Source: Asticcacaulis currens
Lineage (GTDB): Bacteria > Pseudomonadota > Alphaproteobacteria > Caulobacterales > Caulobacteraceae
Length of the DNA: 64,000 nucleotides
Assembly: GCF_028550395.1 (NCBI RefSeq)
Contig: NZ_JAQQKW010000003.1
Coordinates: 248,001 to 312,000 of the forward strand
Direction: 5' to 3'
The position numbers and the translations under genes are program-made. Of this stretch, positions 25,815 to 34,005 are shown in pieces. The number at the start of each line of letters is the position of its first letter. Within the stretch, counting starts at the first letter, position 1. The notes beneath the pieces were generated by a model. That model was given only the letters and a program-made list of their open reading frames with translations. It ran no database searches and was not told the origin of the DNA.

Positions 25815-26798
25815 ATGAACAAGAAACTGAAGGTCGTCATGACCGTGAAACTGCCCGACGGGGTGGAAACGCGGTTTCGCGAACTGTTCAACACCACGCT
25901 CTGGCTCAATAAGGACCCGATGCCGCGCGACAAGATGATCGAGGCGGCGCAAACCGCCGAAGTCCTCGTCTCTTCGATCAACGACCGCATCGACGCGGAC
26001 TTTATCGACGCCTGCGGCGAGCAGCTCAAGATGATCGCCAATTTCGGCGTCGGCTATGACCATATCGACGTCGCCAGAGCGGTCGAAAAGGGCATCATCG
26101 TCACCAATACGCCGGGCGTGCTGACCGAAGACACGGCCGAAATGACCATGGGCCTGATCATCGCCGTAGCCCGCCGTTTCGTCGAAGGCGCTGAAACCGT
26201 GCAACGCGGTGAATTTTCCGCCTGGTCGCCGACATTCATGATGGGTCGCCGCATCTATGGCAAACGGCTGGGTATCGTCGGCATGGGCCGCATCGGTCAG
26301 GCTCTGGCGCGGCGGGCCCGCGCCTTCGGGATGCAGGTGCACTATCATAACCGCAAACCGGTGTCGCAGCGCATTTCGGACGAGCTTGAGGCCACCTACT
26401 GGGACGATCTGGACCAGATGCTGTCGCGCATGGACGTGGTGTCCATCAATGCGCCCGGCGGTCCCAACACCTTTCACCTTCTCGATGCCGAGCGCCTGTC
26501 GAAACTTCAGCCGCACGCCATCCTCGTCAACACGGCGCGCGGGCAGATCGTCGATGAAGAGGCGCTGGCGCACCTCTTGCGCGGCAATAAGATCGCCGGC
26601 GTCGGCCTTGACGTCTATGAGCGCTTGCCCGGCATCAATCCGGAACTGTTCGGCCTGCCCAATGCGGTACTGCTGCCGCATATGGCGTCTTCGACCATCG
26701 AAGCGCGCACCGATATGGGCGACCGGGTGATCCTCAATATCAAGACGCTTCAGGACGGCCACCGCCCACCCGATCGCGTCATCCCGGCGATGCTATAG
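25815..26798 (+). CDS. D-2-hydroxyacid dehydrogenase (glyoxylate/hydroxypyruvate reductase-like)
   Basis: A 327-residue D-isomer-specific 2-hydroxyacid dehydrogenase. The NAD(P) domain is GKRLGIVGMGRIGQALARRA; the catalytic Arg is in ILVNTARGQIVDEEAL, the Glu in VGLDVYERLPG, and the His in VLLPHMASS. The N-terminal half has IANFGVGYDHIDV. These features fit D-glycerate dehydrogenase or glyoxylate reductase, working between hydroxypyruvate or glyoxylate and D-glycerate or glycolate. The exact substrate is not resolved. It is monocistronic and followed by a strong terminator (26858-26892). Confidence 0.92.
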   Translation: MNKKLKVVMTVKLPDGVETRFRELFNTTLWLNKDPMPRDKMIEAAQTAEVLVSSINDRIDADFIDACGEQLKMIANFGVGYDHIDVARAVEKGIIVTNTPGVLTEDTAEMTMGLIIAVARRFVEGAETVQRGEFSAWSPTFMMGRRIYGKRLGIVGMGRIGQALARRARAFGMQVHYHNRKPVSQRISDELEATYWDDLDQMLSRMDVVSINAPGGPNTFHLLDAERLSKLQPHAILVNTARGQIVDEEALAHLLRGNKIAGVGLDVYERLPGINPELFGLPNAVLLPHMASSTIEARTDMGDRVILNIKTLQDGHRPPDRVIPAML

Positions 26799-26857
26799 TT
26801 ACTCATGAAAACGTTTTGGCCTGCGGCCAAATACGTTTTTCATGGGTCGAGTATGAG

Positions 26858-26892
26858 AAAAAGACCCTCGGGGCGGCCCGTCGGGTCTTTTT
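26858..26892 (+). terminator. Rho-independent terminator after the 2-hydroxyacid dehydrogenase gene
   Basis: AAAAAGACCC (26858-26867) pairs with GGGTCTTTTT (26883-26892), with a GC-rich inner loop region and a T-run. A second palindrome, CTCTCCCC-GTGCAC-GGGGAGAG, follows at about 26906-26928 and resembles intergenic CCTCCCC-type hairpins elsewhere in the window. Confidence 0.75.
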
Positions 26893-27009
26893 CGCTTTTT
26901 ATCCTCTCTCCCCGTGCACGGGGAGAGGGCCGGGCTGAGGGGCATGAAATGGCAAGTCCCCTGAAAATGCGTCGAAAAAAGTTTTTCACAGCTTTCCGAA
27001 AAATGCCCC

Positions 27010-27038
27010 TTGCAAAGGCCGCGGGCTTTTGTCTATAA
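27010..27038 (+). promoter_or_regulatory. Promoter of tRNA-Gly
   Basis: TTGCAA (27010-27015) and CTATAA (27033-27038) are 17 bases apart, a strong alphaproteobacterial stable-RNA type promoter. Start of transcription would fall near 27045, about 37 bases before the mature tRNA 5' end. Confidence 0.6.
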
Positions 27039-27081
27039 GGCGCACCTCTTCGGCGGACACGCCGGTGGATAACAGAAACGA

Positions 27082-27156
<75 letters not shown>

Positions 27157-27166
27157 ATCTGTTTAC

Positions 27167-27209
27167 AAAGCACAAAAGGCCGGATCGCTGATCCGGCCTT
27201 TTGTGCTTT
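27167..27209. terminator. 20-bp perfect hairpin after tRNA-Gly
   Basis: A perfect inverted repeat with 20-base arms (27167-27186 and 27190-27209) and a GCT loop; the core is CAAAAGGCCGGATC. It starts AAAG and ends CTTT, so it can act as a terminator on either strand. It begins 10 bases after the tRNA 3' end. Confidence 0.75.
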
Positions 27210-27302
27210 GATACCCCCAACCCTTTACCGCTTATCCCCAGTCGCCGGATTGACAGTGTCTGTCATTCGCAGGAGGTTGGCGGGCAGAAAAGGGGGCCTT
27301 TC

Positions 27303-28145
27303 ATGACATCGCCGAACACACGTCAGCTTCCGTTCGCTATCGCGTTTAGTGTCTTGTCTTTTATAACCGTGGCGCTGGGGGCGCTGACAATGCAACAGGC
27401 GGGGCTGAGCGCCGGGCTGTGGCTGCGTAACCCGGTGGCGTGGCTAATTGGCGGGGGTCTGTTCCTCGGCCTGAGCCGCGTTGTACGCCCGTCCGTGGCG
27501 CTTCTCTGGCCCGCCCTTATCCTTCTGGGTCTCTGTTTTGTCTTTCCGGGGCAAGACGGCGTTCACCGCTGGCTTTCCTTCGGTCCCGTTCAGCTCAATG
27601 CCGCCGCCCTGATCCTGCCGCTGGTGCTGACCGCCACCCCACCGGACAGACCGTCGCCGCAGTGGTTGATCGGTCTGGGCCTGATCGGCGCCTGTCTGGC
27701 GTGGCAGCCCGACCGTTCGCAACTGCTGGCCTTTGGCGTCGCTGCGCTGGTCCTGATCGCGCAGGTTTATGGCCCGCGTGCCCTGCTGTGGGCGGCGCCG
27801 GTTGCCGCACTGGCCCTTGGTCTGTGCCTGTGGCGGCCCGATCCGCTCCTGCCGGTCGCACACGTCGAAGGCGTGATCCACATGGCCGCCGCGCAGTCGC
27901 CGCTGCTGGCCGCCGCCCTTATGGCCGCTCTGGCCCTCACCGCCTTGAGCCCTCTGTGGCTGTGGCCCAACGAAAGCCGTCGCCCGCAGGCCCTGGCGCT
28001 AAGCCTCTATTTTGCCCTGAGCGCTGTGGCATGGCTTTACGGAGCCTATCCCGTGCCGCTGGCCGGGTACGGCCTCAGCTTTGTCCTCGGCTGGTGGCTT
28101 GGCCTTGCCGGGCTTTTTGCTAGATCGCGCAACGAAACCGCTTAA
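27303..28145 (+). CDS. SEDS-like hydrophobic membrane protein of unknown function
   Basis: A 280-residue, very hydrophobic protein with about eight or nine transmembrane helices, from ATG 27303. The segment FPGQDGVHRWLSFGPVQLNA echoes the G-x-x-RW-x-x-LG signature of FtsW/RodA (SEDS) glycosyltransferases, but the Q-P-S-E that follows in true SEDS proteins is missing and the protein is shorter than the usual 370-400 residues. It is therefore at best a divergent, shortened relative lacking a key conserved motif. No partner PBP is adjacent. The start lies 94 bases after the tRNA-Gly hairpin. Confidence 0.78.
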   Translation: MTSPNTRQLPFAIAFSVLSFITVALGALTMQQAGLSAGLWLRNPVAWLIGGGLFLGLSRVVRPSVALLWPALILLGLCFVFPGQDGVHRWLSFGPVQLNAAALILPLVLTATPPDRPSPQWLIGLGLIGACLAWQPDRSQLLAFGVAALVLIAQVYGPRALLWAAPVAALALGLCLWRPDPLLPVAHVEGVIHMAAAQSPLLAAALMAALALTALSPLWLWPNESRRPQALALSLYFALSAVAWLYGAYPVPLAGYGLSFVLGWWLGLAGLFARSRNETA

Positions 28146-28261
28146 ACACCGCTTGCGCCCCCCCTCAAAACGGGTACGTTTGTTGCAGCCGCTAAGTCCG
28201 GTAAAGACCGTCTTGGGCGCATTGTGTGCCGAAACGGGTCAGGTGGGAGTTTGTGCGCGCG

Positions 28262-30910
28262 ATGCTTCTGGAAAGCGAAGCCGATTTGGTTGTGGTTCTG
28301 GGCATTCTGGCGGCGCTGCTGCTGGGCGTTGCGATCGTCGCCGGCATTATCGCCATCATCAAAACCTCACAGGTCCGTCAGTTTCAGGACCTTCTATTCA
28401 AGGCCGAGCGCAAGATAGATCAGCTTGAGCGGCGCATGTTCAATGTGCTCAACGCCGTGCCGGTGGCGCTGGTCGAAACCGATGCCTCGGGCAAGTTCAT
28501 CTTCGCCAACAAGACCGCGCACCAGCTTCTGGGCCGTAAGGACAATGAGCTGATCGGTTTGCGTTTCCATTCGGCCACCTGGGGCATCACCTATCCCGAC
28601 GGCCGCGTCATTCCGCCCGATCTCCTGCCCATTGCACGCACCCTGCGCGGTCAGACGGTGAAGGGCTTTCAGCACCTGATCGTCAATCACGGCAGCCGCA
28701 CCAAGGTGCTGGTCTCCGTCACCTCCATGCCGATCATGAACACCAATGGCGAAGTGATTGGCTCAACCACGGCACTGGTCGAGATCGAAACTCAGACCGG
28801 CGAAGGCGTGGGCGACATCTCCGGCGTGTGGCGCGGTCACTGGTTCACGGCGGCACCGGTCCCCTTCTGGGGTCTGGATCAGAACGGGACGGTGCTCGAC
28901 CTCAATCCGCGCGTCGGCAGCCTGCTCGATACACCGCGCGATCAGGCGATGAACGCCAATTGGGCCAAAGTCTTCGTGGCCGATGCCGACTTCCAGAAGG
29001 CCGTCGATTTCCTCGCCGACCTGCCGCCCGAAGGTCAGGGCAATGGTCGCCCCTCTTCCATCAACCTGTCGCTGAAGGACGTGCGCGGTCAGACGCACCC
29101 GGTCATCCTCACCGCCTGGATCGTCCATACGCAGGACGGCGAAGCGCAGGGCATTACGGTGGCCGCCATCCCGACCACGCAGACCCTTGCGCTCAGCGAA
29201 GCCCCCGCCCTGACCGCGCCTGCGGCCCCGGCCCTGTCCGACGATGCGCAGCAGGCGCTCGAAGACCTGCAAAAGGCCGAACTGGCGCGCGCCGCCCTCG
29301 GTGTCGGCGTGTGGTCCTACGACCCGGCATCGGATTCGATCGTCGAGGACGAAGGGATGCGCCGTCTGATCGGTCGCGAATTTGACGGTGGCCCGACGCG
29401 CATCACGGCCGAAGACCAGTTGCGCGCCAATGAGGTGTTCGGTCAGCTTATGTCGGGGCAGAGCGATACGCTTGATCTCGACCTGACCATTCCGCAGCCG
29501 GACGGTTCGGTTCGCCACGTCTCGCTCAAGGGGCAGGCGCAGATGGTCGATGGTCGCCGCGAGCTGTTCGGCGTTGCGCTTGACGTCACCCACGCGAAAG
29601 CCGCCGCGACGGTTGCCGTGCCCGTGCCAGAGCCGGTGATTATCGAAGACACGGCGAAGATCGAAGCGCTTCAGGCCGATCTGGCGGCGCTTGACACCGC
29701 CCGCAGTGACGCCGAGGCCGAACGCGATGCCCTGCGCGATGAACTGGAAGCCCTGAAAGACGCAGCTTCCAAGGCCGAAACCGCGGAACCCGGCGAAAAT
29801 CCGGAACTGGAAGCCCTGCGCGCCGAGCTGGAAGCGCTGAAAGCCGAACCCAAGTCGGAACCCGAAGAGAGCCCGCTGAGCGCGGCCCTCGAAGCCTCTC
29901 TGGCGGAAATCGAAACGCTCAAGGCACGCGCCAGTGAGCTGACGGCGCTGGAAAACGAACTGGAAACCCTGCGGCAGGATTATGCAACCCTGGCCCAAAG
30001 CGCCGCCGAAGCTCAGTCAGATACACGCGATGCTGAAATCGAGGCCCTGAAGGCCGAGGTCGCCGAGTTGCAAGGCCTCAAGGCTCTGGAAGGCGAACTG
30101 AGCGCGCTGAAAGACGAAAAGGCCGAACTGGAGGCCGAATTTGCCGCGCTTCAGGCCGCGCCCGCTCCAGAAGCCAAGCCGGAACGCCAACTGAGCGACA
30201 TCGCCGGAGACCTCAGCCCGCTGCACCGTCAGTGGAAGAGCGACGGCACCCTCACGCGGCTTTCGACCGGCTGGCAGGCCCTGACCGGTTGCGGCGCGCC
30301 TGAATTCTTTGGCGAAGGCTGGCTCGACAGCCTGCACCCGGACGATCAGGATCGCATCCATGCCGAGCTGGCCATGCATCTGGCGCAAAAGACGGCGGGT
30401 GAACTGTCCTATCGCGTCAAAACGCCCGCCGGTTTTGCTCCGGTGCTGGAACGACTGAGCCCGGTCATGGCGGACGGACAGTTCGAAGGGCTGCTGGGGG
30501 TGGCGTTCGACCTGTCAGCGCACCTGCCACCGCCGCCGCCACCGGAAACCGAGGCCGGACCGGACCGTCTGGAATATCTGACGCTGAAAGCCCGCACCGG
30601 ACAGCTTGAACTGGAGATCGCTCAGTTACAGCTCGCCAAGCTGGAACTGGAGCGTCAGGCCGAACGCCTCGATACGGCACTGATCCTGTCGCAACGCTAT
30701 GAAACGGTCGGGCGTCTGGCGGGCGATGTGGCCGCCGACTTCTCACAAATGCTGAACGTCATGAACGCCGCGCTCGACATGATCGGGCGTCAGGCCGACA
30801 GCCCGGACCTGCGCCGCCTGTCAGAAGCCGCCCTGGCGGCGGGCAAGCGCGGCGAGCGCCTGACGCGGCAATTGCTGGCCTTTACCACCGACGCCAAAGA
30901 GAAGGCGTAA
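28262..30910 (+). CDS. PAS/coiled-coil membrane protein with degenerate histidine-kinase dimerisation domain
   Basis: An 882-residue protein from ATG 28262; GTG 28253 or 28226 are alternative starts. Order of parts: one transmembrane helix (about 7-35), a short coiled coil, a PAS domain (about 55-180, MFNVLNAVPVALVETDASG), a second PAS-like region (about 200-320), a third (about 345-450), a long Ala/Glu/Leu coiled coil (about 465-645), a fourth PAS (about 655-765) and a terminal helical pair RYETVGRLAGDVAADFSQML. The last part aligns with the kinase motif LAGGVAHDFNNLL, but the phosphoacceptor His is Ala and no ATP-binding domain follows. It is probably a non-catalytic scaffold or dimeric sensor. 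The rimK-type gene follows 75 bases later. Confidence 0.87.
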   Translation: MLLESEADLVVVLGILAALLLGVAIVAGIIAIIKTSQVRQFQDLLFKAERKIDQLERRMFNVLNAVPVALVETDASGKFIFANKTAHQLLGRKDNELIGLRFHSATWGITYPDGRVIPPDLLPIARTLRGQTVKGFQHLIVNHGSRTKVLVSVTSMPIMNTNGEVIGSTTALVEIETQTGEGVGDISGVWRGHWFTAAPVPFWGLDQNGTVLDLNPRVGSLLDTPRDQAMNANWAKVFVADADFQKAVDFLADLPPEGQGNGRPSSINLSLKDVRGQTHPVILTAWIVHTQDGEAQGITVAAIPTTQTLALSEAPALTAPAAPALSDDAQQALEDLQKAELARAALGVGVWSYDPASDSIVEDEGMRRLIGREFDGGPTRITAEDQLRANEVFGQLMSGQSDTLDLDLTIPQPDGSVRHVSLKGQAQMVDGRRELFGVALDVTHAKAAATVAVPVPEPVIIEDTAKIEALQADLAALDTARSDAEAERDALRDELEALKDAASKAETAEPGENPELEALRAELEALKAEPKSEPEESPLSAALEASLAEIETLKARASELTALENELETLRQDYATLAQSAAEAQSDTRDAEIEALKAEVAELQGLKALEGELSALKDEKAELEAEFAALQAAPAPEAKPERQLSDIAGDLSPLHRQWKSDGTLTRLSTGWQALTGCGAPEFFGEGWLDSLHPDDQDRIHAELAMHLAQKTAGELSYRVKTPAGFAPVLERLSPVMADGQFEGLLGVAFDLSAHLPPPPPPETEAGPDRLEYLTLKARTGQLELEIAQLQLAKLELERQAERLDTALILSQRYETVGRLAGDVAADFSQMLNVMNAALDMIGRQADSPDLRRLSEAALAAGKRGERLTRQLLAFTTDAKEKA

Positions 30911-30985
30911 GCCGGCGCGGCTGCTATAAAACCGTCGCAAAAACGGCCTATGGGCGGAGGTCTCAACCGTTACGCAGGATCGTTC

Positions 30986-32398
30986 ATGACCGACAGCGCG
31001 CCGCTTACCTTTGGCTGGGAAGAATGGGTCGGCCTGCCCGACCTGGCCCTGCCCGCCATCAAGGCCAAGGTCGATACCGGGGCGCGCACCTCGGCCCTGC
31101 ATGCGGTGGATATCGAGGTGTTCGGCACGCCGGAACGCCCGCGCGTGCGCTTCGTCGTCAATCCCGTGCCCGGCCGCTATGACATCGAGGTCGCCTGTTC
31201 CGCCGACCTCAAGGATCAGCGCGAAATCACCTCCTCCAATGGGGAGACGGAGTGGCGCTACGTCATCGAAACGCTTATTTCGATCAACGGGGTCAATCAC
31301 CCGATAGAGGTGTCGCTGACCAACCGCGCCAATATGGCCTACCGTATGCTGATCGGGCGTCAGGCGCTGGAAAGCCTCGGCGCCCTGGTCGATCCGACGG
31401 CGGGGCAACGCCTGCCGGTTCTGTCCTACGACGTCTACAGCCGCGCCGATGCGCCCAAGGCCGTGAAACGCCCCCTGCGTCTGGCCGTGCTGACGCAGGA
31501 TGCCGGCAACTATTCGATCCGCGCCCTGATCAAGGCGGCGCAGAACCGCGATCACGTCATCGAGGCCATCGAAACCTCGCGCTGTTATATGAACATCAAT
31601 GTGACGCGCCCCGAAGTGCATTATGACGGCAAGCCGCTGCCGCAGTTCGACGCCATCATCCCGCGCATCGGTGTGCCGATGACCAGCTATGGCCTGGCTG
31701 TGGTGCGGCAGTTTGAGACGACGGGCGCCTATTGCCTCAACCGGTCTTCGGCAATCTCCGCCTCACGCGACAAGCTGCACGCGCTTCAGGTGCTGGCGCG
31801 CAAGGGCATCCCCATGCCGGTGACGGCCTTTGCCAAATCGCCCAAGGACACCGACTTTGTGGTGCAACTGGTCGGCGGCGCGCCGCTGGTCATCAAGCTG
31901 ACCAAGGGGGCGCAGGGGCGCGGCGTGGTGCTGGCCGACACGCATCTGGCCGCTGCCTCGGTCATTTCGGCCTTCCGCGACCTCGATGCCGAACTGCTGA
32001 CGCAGGAATTTATACGCGAGGCCGACGGCGAAGACCTGCGCTGCCTCGTCATCGGTTCAAAGGTCGTCGCGGCCATGAAGCGCAAGGCCAAGATCGGCGA
32101 TTTCCGCGCCAACCTGCATCAGGGCGGCAAGGCCCTGTCGGTCGAAATCACGCCGGAAGAAGCCGACATCGCGGTGAAGGCCGCCCGCGCCTTGGGCCTT
32201 CAGGTGGCAGGCGTGGATATTCTGCGTTCGCATTCGGGGCCGAAGGTGCTGGAAGTCAATTCCTCGCCCGGCCTTCAGGGGATCGAAAAGGCCTCCGGTG
32301 TCGATGTGGCCGACCTGATCATCCGCCATGTCGAGAGCAAGCTGCGCCCGGTGCAGCACCTGCCGAAACAAAACCCGCGCGCCAAACGCCGGGAGTGA
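30986..32398 (+). CDS. RimB-RimK fusion: retropepsin-like domain plus ATP-grasp glutamate ligase
   Basis: A 470-residue protein from ATG 30986. Residues about 8-145 form a RimB-type (putative ATP-dependent zinc protease/retropepsin-like) domain with AIKAKVDTGARTSALHA, where D30-T-G-A is the aspartic-protease-like signature. Residues about 160-455 form a RimK ATP-grasp ligase: MNINVTRPEVHYDG, PRIGVPMTSYGLAVVRQFE, SRDKLHALQVLARKGIP, LTKGAQGRGVVLA and the Mg-binding VLEVNSSPGLQGIE. RimK adds glutamates to the C-terminus of ribosomal protein S6; RimB modulates it in pseudomonads, where they are separate genes. The basic tail NPRAKRRE is unusual. Confidence 0.9.
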   Translation: MTDSAPLTFGWEEWVGLPDLALPAIKAKVDTGARTSALHAVDIEVFGTPERPRVRFVVNPVPGRYDIEVACSADLKDQREITSSNGETEWRYVIETLISINGVNHPIEVSLTNRANMAYRMLIGRQALESLGALVDPTAGQRLPVLSYDVYSRADAPKAVKRPLRLAVLTQDAGNYSIRALIKAAQNRDHVIEAIETSRCYMNINVTRPEVHYDGKPLPQFDAIIPRIGVPMTSYGLAVVRQFETTGAYCLNRSSAISASRDKLHALQVLARKGIPMPVTAFAKSPKDTDFVVQLVGGAPLVIKLTKGAQGRGVVLADTHLAAASVISAFRDLDAELLTQEFIREADGEDLRCLVIGSKVVAAMKRKAKIGDFRANLHQGGKALSVEITPEEADIAVKAARALGLQVAGVDILRSHSGPKVLEVNSSPGLQGIEKASGVDVADLIIRHVESKLRPVQHLPKQNPRAKRRE

Positions 32399-32461
32399 AA
32401 CGAGCGGGGACGGGGTGGAAACCCTCTTTCCCCCTGCCCCACTCCATGCCATTTAAGCCCT

Positions 32462-33067
32462 ATGAAGCGCTTTGGCCTAAAGGACGAGGATCTGAAACTG
32501 TGGCATCTGGTGACGGCCACGGTGCGTCCGCACGCGCTCAGCAAAAAGAAGCCCGCACCGGTCAAGCCACCCTTCGCCCAGCCTGAGATCGAGACGGTTA
32601 CCATCAAGGGCCTGCCCGAAGGGCAGAACACCCTCTCCGCCCCGCGTATCGAGCGCCCCCTGCCGTTGGTGCCGTTCAAAATCGGTGAGGCCGTGCGCCC
32701 ACAGAGCGGCTTTCGCCTGAGCGAAGCGACCTCTTTCGCGCCCGACCCGATCGAGCCCAAACGCAAGCGCCGCATCAGCCGCGAACGCGACCCCATCGAA
32801 GCGCGCCTCGACCTGCACGGCCTGAACCAGATTCAGGCCGAACAGCGCCTCAAAGCCTTTGTGCAGCAGGCCTGGGCCAATGACTATCGCGCCGTTCTGG
32901 TCATTACGGGCAAGGGCATGGCCGAAAACGGGATATTGAAACGCAACGCACCGGATTGGCTGTCCGATCCGGCGCTGGCGCACATAGTGGCCGGGATTTC
33001 ACAGGCCCACGCCCGCCACGGCGGCTCCGGTGCGCTCTATGTGGCGTTGAAGCGACGTCAGGGCTGA
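32462..33067 (+). CDS. Smr-domain protein (small MutS-related endonuclease-like)
   Basis: A 201-residue protein. The C-terminal Smr domain (about 110-200) has the family landmarks ARLDLHGLNQIQAEQRLKAF, VLVITGKGMAENGILK and HARHGGSGALYVALKR (LDLHG, GKG and HGGxG). The N-terminal 100 residues are Pro/Lys-rich and probably disordered. Smr domains nick branched or structured nucleic acids. It follows the RimB-RimK gene by 63 bases and its 3' end overlaps the convergent membrane-protein gene by 10 bases. Confidence 0.9.
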   Translation: MKRFGLKDEDLKLWHLVTATVRPHALSKKKPAPVKPPFAQPEIETVTIKGLPEGQNTLSAPRIERPLPLVPFKIGEAVRPQSGFRLSEATSFAPDPIEPKRKRRISRERDPIEARLDLHGLNQIQAEQRLKAFVQQAWANDYRAVLVITGKGMAENGILKRNAPDWLSDPALAHIVAGISQAHARHGGSGALYVALKRRQG

Positions 33068-33930
33068 ACGACGACGCCCGACTCGTCTTCCGACCGTTTC
33101 GGTGCAAATGGGGGTTGCGGCAACTTAGCACTTTTTCGTTTATGTTTGACACCTGACGCCCAGAACAGAATGGCACCCAAGGGAAGCGTCACATAAAACT
33201 CAAACGAACTGGCCAGCCCTTGCGCATATCCCGAAACGGGAAAGCCCAAAAAGAGGGGCTGCCAACTGATCATGTTGTTTATCCAGAAATAGGAAAGCCG
33301 GGTGAAGCCTATGGCAACGGAAATGGCCCACAGCCAGCCCAACGGTATGCCTTTGACGCTCAAACACACATAGAGGGTGTACAGACTAAATAGCAAAACA
33401 CCGGAGGAAATGAACAAAAATAGAATTCGCTCTGAATTCAGACGTGCAAATGAAAAATCGACAGACTTCAAATCATTGCTATTTAAGTAATTTATTTTAA
33501 AATTATTGGCCTTGTAGCTCGATACTTGCTTTACGAACTGTACCGTGCTTATTAAAACACTATCACCCTGTTTATTTAAGAGTGTAATTGTCGTGATTTC
33601 CGGCTGACCTGTGGTGTAGGTCGTTTGCCATTGCGCCACACGAATCAGATCCGGCTTCGCCGGAATATATTTCGCAAAAATCGGTATGGTTTTGCGATAC
33701 TCTGCGGTCATCATGGCCGGCAAACTACGCTGACTTAGACTTTCCCAGTCCTGGGCTTTGACCCGTTTTTGATAGGCAATGGCCTCACGCACGGCGGCTG
33801 GCGGAGCTGTTCGTTCTACCACGTAAAACAAAGGATGATCTGGTCTGTGCACGCTTGGCCAAAAGAGGAGGCCCGCCACGAAGAGAGCGAAAACAGACAG
33901 ACAGAATGTAGCGGCCAGAAACTTACGCAC
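33058..33930 (-). CDS. Hypothetical membrane protein, AT-rich gene
   Basis: A 290-residue protein with an N-terminal membrane anchor (FLAATFCLSVFALFVAGLLF), an extracytoplasmic region of about 140 residues (REAIAYQKRVKAQDWESLSQ...), then four hydrophobic segments from residue about 170 (ILFLFISSGVLLFSLYTLYV, WLWAISVAIGF, and two more). The C-terminus is basic then acidic and cytosolic. No family recognised. The middle (33400-33560) is strikingly AT-rich compared with the rest of the window, e.g. runs of Asn/Lys codons AAT and AAA, suggesting recent acquisition. Confidence 0.8.
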   Translation of the reverse strand: MRKFLAATFCLSVFALFVAGLLFWPSVHRPDHPLFYVVERTAPPAAVREAIAYQKRVKAQDWESLSQRSLPAMMTAEYRKTIPIFAKYIPAKPDLIRVAQWQTTYTTGQPEITTITLLNKQGDSVLISTVQFVKQVSSYKANNFKINYLNSNDLKSVDFSFARLNSERILFLFISSGVLLFSLYTLYVCLSVKGIPLGWLWAISVAIGFTRLSYFWINNMISWQPLFLGFPVSGYAQGLASSFEFYVTLPLGAILFWASGVKHKRKSAKLPQPPFAPKRSEDESGVVVQP

Positions 33931-34005
33931 TTCCCCCTCCGAGAGCGTAATACCCTTATGACCCCATCCAAAGCCAGGAAGGTGACATAGTCAAGCCGAA
34001 GTCAA

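Noticed and set aside
30910-30986. Frameshift that would restore an ATPase domain to the kinase-like protein
   Set aside because: Only 75 bases separate it from the next gene, too short for such a domain in any frame.
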